Source: Autumnicola edwardsiae (GTDB taxonomy: Bacteria > Bacteroidota > Bacteroidia > Flavobacteriales > Flavobacteriaceae). Taken from it: a stretch of DNA of 10,972 nt. The notes under the pieces were generated by a model. The model did not search any database and was not told where the DNA came from. It saw only the letters and a list, made by a program, of their open reading frames with translations. Shown piece by piece: positions 6,889 through 10,972 of the stretch (positions within the stretch are counted from its first letter, which is position 1; each line of letters starts with the position of its first letter). A program made the translations under genes and the position numbers. Where the stretch lies: NCBI RefSeq assembly GCF_031846505.1, contig NZ_JAVRHP010000103.1, positions 1 through 10,972 of the forward strand, read 5' to 3'.

Positions 6889-7785
6889 ATGAAGAAAATG
6901 AAAAATACTTTATTATTGCTCGCTGCAATAGTAGGCTTTAATGGTTTAAACCTTATGGCTCAGAACACTCCTGAAAATTCTGAGGGCTCCGATGTTTCAG
7001 ATGAAGTGTTGCTGGAGTTGTATCGCGGGGCAAGAGTAAATGACGTTGTAGATGGGCTGGTGACCGTAGGGTATATGGACGTGGGAGTTATGGATCCGGA
7101 AATCGCACCGCTGTGGCGGGACGTTCAAACAATGGAGCATAGAATTTCCGGAATAGCTGTAACAGCCAGGTATGCCCCAACCAACAGGCCAAGAAATGCA
7201 GGGTCTGATCTTACCAAACCCGAGAACTACGAAGATTATAGAAATTGGAGAGGAATGTGGTATTCAACATTATCAGGAGAATCTTTTAATGAGCAAATAA
7301 AGGAAGGTAGTATTGTTGTTATTGACAATCAGGATGATAATGATGCCGGTTCAACAGGATCTAAAAATATCTTGGACTGGCAGGAGCGAGGAATGGTGGG
7401 ATTGGTTGCTGTAGGTGGCGTAAGAGACCTTGATGAAATTATTTTGCAGAGAAATCCCGTATACATGAACTATAACAAGAGAGGAAGGGGAGAAAGAATT
7501 GGAAGAAATGAATTGCTGGATGTTCAAACACCGGTGGTTGTTGGCGGAGTTTTGGTTTACCCCGGTGATGTGGTTGTGGCCGATACCGATGGGGTTGTTG
7601 TTGTACCAAGGAGAGTAGCGGTAAGAGTAGGGCAAATTGCTTATCAGGAATTGGTTGCAGATATTGAGGGACGAAGAGAGCTTTATGAAAAATTAGGACG
7701 GGAAATTGATGAAACCGTTGCTAACCGTCCTGCACCTAACGAGTTCTTTAAAAGCCTTGGTCTTACGGAAGATCCTAATAAATAA
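6889..7785 (+). CDS. Exported RraA-family (HMG/CHA aldolase-like) protein
   Basis: This 298-residue protein has a Sec signal peptide: MKKMKN, a hydrophobic core at about 7-20 and a likely cut after LMA24 before QN. The mature part shows the RraA/class II pyruvate-aldolase-like fold (PF03737). It has RGARVNDVVDGL near 46-57, GGVRD at 176-180 and VVVGGVLVYPGDVVVADTDG (216-235), followed by VVVVPRR. Arg179 and Asp180 of GGxRD are the substrate- and metal-binding residues in HMG/CHA aldolases, and D232/D234 complete the DxDG motif. Enzyme activity (oxaloacetate decarboxylase or retro-aldol cleavage of a keto acid) is therefore possible, but the substrate is unknown. E. coli RraA, the RNase E inhibitor, is cytosolic and about 160 residues long. 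This protein is much longer and exported, so an RNase E role is unlikely. Older databases mislabel the family as dimethylmenaquinone methyltransferase. Start: the ATG at 6889 after an A-rich leader; M4 is an alternative. Confidence 0.88.
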   Translation: MKKMKNTLLLLAAIVGFNGLNLMAQNTPENSEGSDVSDEVLLELYRGARVNDVVDGLVTVGYMDVGVMDPEIAPLWRDVQTMEHRISGIAVTARYAPTNRPRNAGSDLTKPENYEDYRNWRGMWYSTLSGESFNEQIKEGSIVVIDNQDDNDAGSTGSKNILDWQERGMVGLVAVGGVRDLDEIILQRNPVYMNYNKRGRGERIGRNELLDVQTPVVVGGVLVYPGDVVVADTDGVVVVPRRVAVRVGQIAYQELVADIEGRRELYEKLGREIDETVANRPAPNEFFKSLGLTEDPNK

Positions 7786-7812
7786 ACATTTCGAATTAAT
7801 TAAATATATTAT

Positions 7813-7850
7813 GAAGAGGCTGGTTCGTTATGATTCAGCCTCTTCTTTTT
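7813..7850 (+). terminator. Rho-independent terminator of the rraA-like gene
   Basis: GAAGAGGCTG (7813-7822) and CAGCCTCTTC (7836-7845) form a perfect 10-bp stem with a 13-base loop, followed by TTTTT. It lies 28 bases after the stop codon and shows that the rraA-like gene is a separate transcription unit from the cupin gene. Confidence 0.85.
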
Positions 7851-7999
7851 AAACTTGCCTTGAGAATAGGTGCTATCAGGAAAACTGAAGACCGATAATT
7901 GGCATATTTGAACCTCCTTTGTTTTATGGTAGTTTCGAGTTCACATTCCTGGATAAAGTTAATTTCAGGAAAAAATAGATTTACAATTTTCTATCGAAG

Positions 8000-8191
8000 G
8001 AAGTGTACCTGTTAAAATGGCAATTTTCGGCTATATACAAAGGTTTACATGCAGATTGAAGGGAAATTTGGTTTTAAAATATCTAAAATATATTCTGAAG
8101 CAATTTTTACTGAATTAAACCTGATTTTTTTTATATTAATATACAGGAAAGACCTCCTGAAAATGAAGTGTACCGTCATTTCCCTGTTAAA
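8000..8191 (+). repeat. Pair of GAAGTGTACC...TGTTAAA direct repeats
   Basis: GAAGTGTACCTGTTAAA at 8000-8016 recurs at 8165-8191 as GAAGTGTACC, ten extra bases, then TGTTAAA. The shared blocks are 10 and 7 bases long in the same order. They are upstream of the cupin gene and could be two copies of a regulator site or the trace of a small duplication. Confidence 0.4.
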
Positions 8192-8294
8192 GTATCCTCA
8201 AATTCACTTTTACTCTGAATTTTAAGGGTGAAAATTCTTAATTTATCGGAACAAATTGGTGGCTGTTCAAAAACTTCAAATCTTAACAGAGCTT

Positions 8295-8798
8295 ATGAAA
8301 CCAGAAAAATTCTTCTTCAAAGACGACGGAAAGATCCCAAATAATAGACTTCCGTTACTAGTATATAAAAACGCTTTTTCCGAAAGAGGAAATCCTGGTG
8401 CTGAATGGCTGGAGAACAGGTTTTTAGAAAATAATTGGAAAAATTCCTGGAGAAATGGCGTTTACGATTATCACCATTACCACAGTAATACCCATGAAGT
8501 TCTGGGGGTTTACAGCGGTAGCGCTTTACTGCATCTTGGTGGCGAAAATGGTGAAAAACTGAGAGTAACAGCCGGGGATGTTATTGTAATTCCGGCAGGT
8601 GTAGGGCATAAGAACCTGGAAAGCGAAAACTTTAAAATTGTTGGCGCTTATCCAAATGGGATGGATCATGACATGAATTACGGAAAAGAGGAGGAACGGC
8701 CTAAAGTCGATAAGAATATTGCTGAAGTGCCATTGCCAGATGCCGATCCTTTGGTGGGGAAAAATGAAGGCTTGCCCAGGATTTGGTCCCATATTTAA
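8295..8798 (+). CDS. YjlB-like cupin domain protein
   Basis: This cytosolic protein of about 167 residues contains one cupin barrel and resembles the B. subtilis YjlB family, which has no established function. The opening KFFFKDDGKIPNNRLPLLVY is typical of that group. Cupin motif 1 is visible as HHYHSNTHEVLGVYSG, with metal ligands HxH and Glu. Motif 2 is GDVIVIPAGVGHKNL, with the third His. A complete 3-His/1-Glu metal site is therefore present, and a sugar isomerase, epimerase, dioxygenase or sensing role is possible. No signal peptide is visible. I chose the ATG at 8295, just before the conserved opening. In-frame TTG 8256 and GTG 8259 would add 12-13 residues. It stands alone: a terminator precedes it, and GH97 converges on it from the right. 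Confidence 0.85.
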   Translation: MKPEKFFFKDDGKIPNNRLPLLVYKNAFSERGNPGAEWLENRFLENNWKNSWRNGVYDYHHYHSNTHEVLGVYSGSALLHLGGENGEKLRVTAGDVIVIPAGVGHKNLESENFKIVGAYPNGMDHDMNYGKEEERPKVDKNIAEVPLPDADPLVGKNEGLPRIWSHI

Positions 8799-8882
8799 TA
8801 CCCCCGAAGACAAAACAAGCGGGCAGGATCACCACTTAACAGATTCTGATAAAAGAAAAATCATAGAGAATGCTCAACATAA

Positions 8883-8912
8883 GACAGGCTGCTTTTTTTC
8901 TGGCAGCCTGTC
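8883..8912. terminator. Hairpin between convergent cupin and GH97 genes
   Basis: GACAGGCTGC (8883-8892) and GCAGCCTGTC (8903-8912) form a perfect 10-bp stem with a T-rich ten-base loop. There is no long T-run after it on either strand, but the strong stem midway between two convergent genes makes a bidirectional transcription stop likely. Confidence 0.6.
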
Positions 8913-8957
8913 GTGCTTTGCTGAAGTTTCAGAATTGGGCATTTCAGTTTCAGGGGG

Positions 8958-10949
8958 CTATTGTGCAGGATAAATTCTGGCTGCCCAGCCACCTCCGTTT
9001 GCCAGATGGACATTTAGTTGCTCGCCAGATTTTACGTCAATCACTTCTCGCTTATAATCTGTTGCTTCCCGGTTGGCATTTATTCCGTCTTTAAAAATCA
9101 CAGCTTCATAATTTCCTTCCGGTAAAAAGGAAAGATCAATTTCTAGATCACGGGAATTCCAGTTTGTAATAGCTCCAACATACCATGTGTCTTCTTTTCT
9201 TCTGGCAATCGCTGCGTATTCTCCCACCTTACCATCCAGGGCCACGGTCTCATCAAAAGTAGTGGGTACGGCAGCTATAAATTCCGTGCTTTCCGGTTCA
9301 TCCATATAGTTAGTGGGATTATCGGCGAGCATATTGAACGGAGCTTCATAAAGTACGTACAGCGCAAGCTGATGTACTCTGGTTCCCTGGCTCATGGGTG
9401 CAGAATTAATCGCCCTGAAATTTGCATTATTGGCATTTTTCATTGCACCCGGAGTATAATCCATTGGGCCGGCAAGCATTCTTATATAAGGCACCCTGGT
9501 GTCATACAACGGAAAATCAGTATTCGACCATTTCACATTCTCCAAACCACGCACTCCTTCAAAATTAACCACATTGGGATATGTTCGTTGCAGGCCGGTA
9601 GGTTTGTAGGAGCCATGAAAATCCAGCATAAGCTTATGTTCTGCAGCTTTTCTGGATAGTTCGTAGTAAAAATTCACCATCTTTTGATCATCCCTGTTCA
9701 TGAAATCCACTTTAAGCCCTTTTACTCCCATTTCAGAATAGGTTGCCAGAGCTTCATCCATATTCTGGGCCAGCGGAAGGTAACCCGACCATAGCCAGAC
9801 ACCCACACCTTTGCTGCCGGCATAGTCAATAATTTCGTCAAGGTCTATTGCGGGAATAGTATTCAGGATTTCTCCACGGGGAGCCCAGCCTTCATCTAAT
9901 AGGATATTTTCAATCCCATGTTCAACAGCGAAATCGGTGTAATATTTGTAAGTTTCGGTGTTAATTCCGGCAGGAAAATCCACTCCAGATATATTCCAGT
10001 CGTTCCACCAGTCCCAGGCAACTTTTCCCGGTTCTATCCAGGAAGTATTCTCTATACGTGGGGCAGAAGCCAGCTTATAAACCATGTCGTTGTTCAGGAG
10101 TTCTTTGTCTTCATTGCTAATAATTAAGATACGCCATGGAAAACTGCGGGACCCCGAAGTTTTTGCAATATAATCTGCACGTTTCGTCACAAAAGATTGC
10201 AGGCCGTTGTGCCCGCCTTGTTCCTCTTCCAGGGGATAGCCGGCGAACTCTCCTTTTAAAGCAAAATCTTTATCACCTGATTTTAAGAACATTCCGGGAT
10301 AACTTTCCAGATCTGCTTCTGTAATTGCTGCTTTCATTCCGTTTGGTAATTCAACCAGAACAGGGGCAAAAGCAACGGTGTCCTTTACAATTTCTGACAA
10401 AGGTATGTGTTCATAGCGATTTTCAAAAGAAATCTGGTAAACGTCGTTTGCGGGATCATTTGCGTAAGGGATGTAAACCATATGATCTTCAGGAAAATTG
10501 AAATTCACCTCTTCAGAAACAATAGTAAGATCTCTATTTCTGCTGGTGGTAAAGCGGTAAGCAACGCCAGTATCATAAGCTCTGAAGATTAAGCCGAAAT
10601 TCTTTTTAAATTTTAAAGTCAGCTGATTATAATTGTCTTCAATCACATCTTTTTTATAATTGATGGCATCTATAGTCGTGTTTATTTCCTCTTTTTCTGA
10701 ATCGCGAACTTCGGGCCTGCTACCAAGTTCTTCCCCTTGCTCCAAAGTCATTGCAATGCGGGACGGGGAGATAACCTGTTGCGAATTGTTGGTTACAGAC
10801 CAGGTGATCTCTTCCCCAATTTTAACTTCCAGGTGTATTTCAGAATTTGGGGATTCTAAGGTAAAGCCGGAATCTTTTTGAGCAAGCAGGATATTACTGC
10901 CAGCGATAACAAAAATGAGTGAAAGCAAACTTCTTTTAAAGCGTAACAT
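8958..10949 (-). CDS. GH97 family retaining-type alpha-glycosidase
   Basis: This 663-residue exported glycoside hydrolase of family 97 is related to Bacteroides SusB and to the alpha-galactosidase BtGal97b. A signal peptide ends near LLA23-Q24. The N-terminal beta-sandwich (about 30-290) is followed by a (beta/alpha)8 barrel with AWDWWNDW (311-318), NILLDEGW (348-355), GVWLWSGYLPL (383-393), GLKVDFMNRDDQ (411-422), LDFHGSYKPTG (442-452) and NFEGVRGLE (462-470). It ends in a beta domain finishing GGGWAARIYP. Asp415 in KVDF occupies the nucleophile position of the retaining subgroup, while inverting SusB-type alpha-glucosidases lack this Asp. Glu464 and Glu470 are acid/base or calcium-ligand candidates. 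Cleavage of an alpha-linked galactoside or glucoside in the periplasm is expected; the exact specificity is not decided by sequence. The ATG at 10949 has an A-rich upstream without an SD; its promoter lies beyond the window. Confidence 0.93.
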   Translation of the reverse strand: MLRFKRSLLSLIFVIAGSNILLAQKDSGFTLESPNSEIHLEVKIGEEITWSVTNNSQQVISPSRIAMTLEQGEELGSRPEVRDSEKEEINTTIDAINYKKDVIEDNYNQLTLKFKKNFGLIFRAYDTGVAYRFTTSRNRDLTIVSEEVNFNFPEDHMVYIPYANDPANDVYQISFENRYEHIPLSEIVKDTVAFAPVLVELPNGMKAAITEADLESYPGMFLKSGDKDFALKGEFAGYPLEEEQGGHNGLQSFVTKRADYIAKTSGSRSFPWRILIISNEDKELLNNDMVYKLASAPRIENTSWIEPGKVAWDWWNDWNISGVDFPAGINTETYKYYTDFAVEHGIENILLDEGWAPRGEILNTIPAIDLDEIIDYAGSKGVGVWLWSGYLPLAQNMDEALATYSEMGVKGLKVDFMNRDDQKMVNFYYELSRKAAEHKLMLDFHGSYKPTGLQRTYPNVVNFEGVRGLENVKWSNTDFPLYDTRVPYIRMLAGPMDYTPGAMKNANNANFRAINSAPMSQGTRVHQLALYVLYEAPFNMLADNPTNYMDEPESTEFIAAVPTTFDETVALDGKVGEYAAIARRKEDTWYVGAITNWNSRDLEIDLSFLPEGNYEAVIFKDGINANREATDYKREVIDVKSGEQLNVHLANGGGWAARIYPAQ

Positions 10950-10972
10950 AGCTTGATTTATTTAGTGACACA

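Larger units (their letters stand above)
7786..8294. other. Gap between the rraA-like and cupin genes
   Basis: No gene was found. It begins with the strong terminator listed separately. A weak promoter-like pair, TTTG at 7907-7910 and TAGTTTCG at 7930-7937 (spacer 19, one mismatch), lies far from the cupin. Other elements are the duplicated GAAGTGTACC, listed separately, and a purely AT palindrome TATATTAATATA (8132-8143). The last 39 bases (8256-8294) are in frame with the cupin and may be coding if TTG 8256 or GTG 8259 is the start. Confidence 0.5.

Noticed and set aside
8870..9094. Plus-strand open frames overlapping the GH97 3' end
   Set aside because: They are antisense shadows of the strongly supported GH97 gene and of the terminator hairpin.

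Overview
The window looks like a chromosomal segment of a marine-type Bacteroidetes, most likely Flavobacteriia. The base composition is moderately AT-rich, and Shine-Dalgarno sequences are essentially absent. Promoter-like sites follow the Bacteroidetes TTTG / TAnnTTTG pattern. The gene repertoire fits too: GH97 glycosidase, PQQ/cytochrome c lipoprotein dehydrogenase, secreted RraA-like protein, DUF2254 membrane protein and a remnant of an ISAon1/ISL3-like transposase. No species can be named from the sequence alone.

Left part (1-3700). A decayed transposase 3' end on the minus strand (about 76-363) is followed by a DUF2254 four-helix membrane protein (540-1829, +) and a stand-alone CheY-like receiver protein (2103-2459, +). 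A membrane-anchored endonuclease/exonuclease/phosphatase-family protein (2571-3572, -) is convergent with the receiver. These look like ordinary housekeeping or accessory genes with no evident link to one another.

Right part (3945-10949). The second block concerns envelope carbohydrate chemistry. It holds a PQQ-dependent dehydrogenase lipoprotein with an inserted cytochrome c domain (3945-6145, -), broken by a one-base deletion, then a decayed SEC-C zinc-motif mini-gene (6194-6354, -) with two frame disruptions. After a 534-base gap without intact genes come an RraA-family protein with a signal peptide (6889-7785, +), a YjlB-like cupin (8295-8798, +) and a GH97 retaining-type alpha-glycosidase (8958-10949, -). 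Clear hairpin terminators follow the rraA-like gene and lie between the convergent cupin and GH97 genes. Three of the products carry export signals, so a periplasmic sugar release/oxidation role is a reasonable inference, but the genes are not one operon.

The most interesting DNA is the gap at 6355-6888. It contains a textbook Bacteroidetes promoter (6367-6398) overlapped at its start point by a 9+9 bp inverted repeat. About 185 nt later there is a hairpin plus T6 terminator (6582-6619) with no ORF between, which makes a candidate small-RNA transcription unit. Just before the rraA-like gene lie a 12-bp palindrome, a 12-bp-stem hairpin and a terminator-like hairpin. The 3' arm of the 12-bp hairpin could alternatively pair with the terminator stem, so an attenuator-like leader is possible. 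No CRISPR array, functional tRNA, rRNA or intact mobile element was found.
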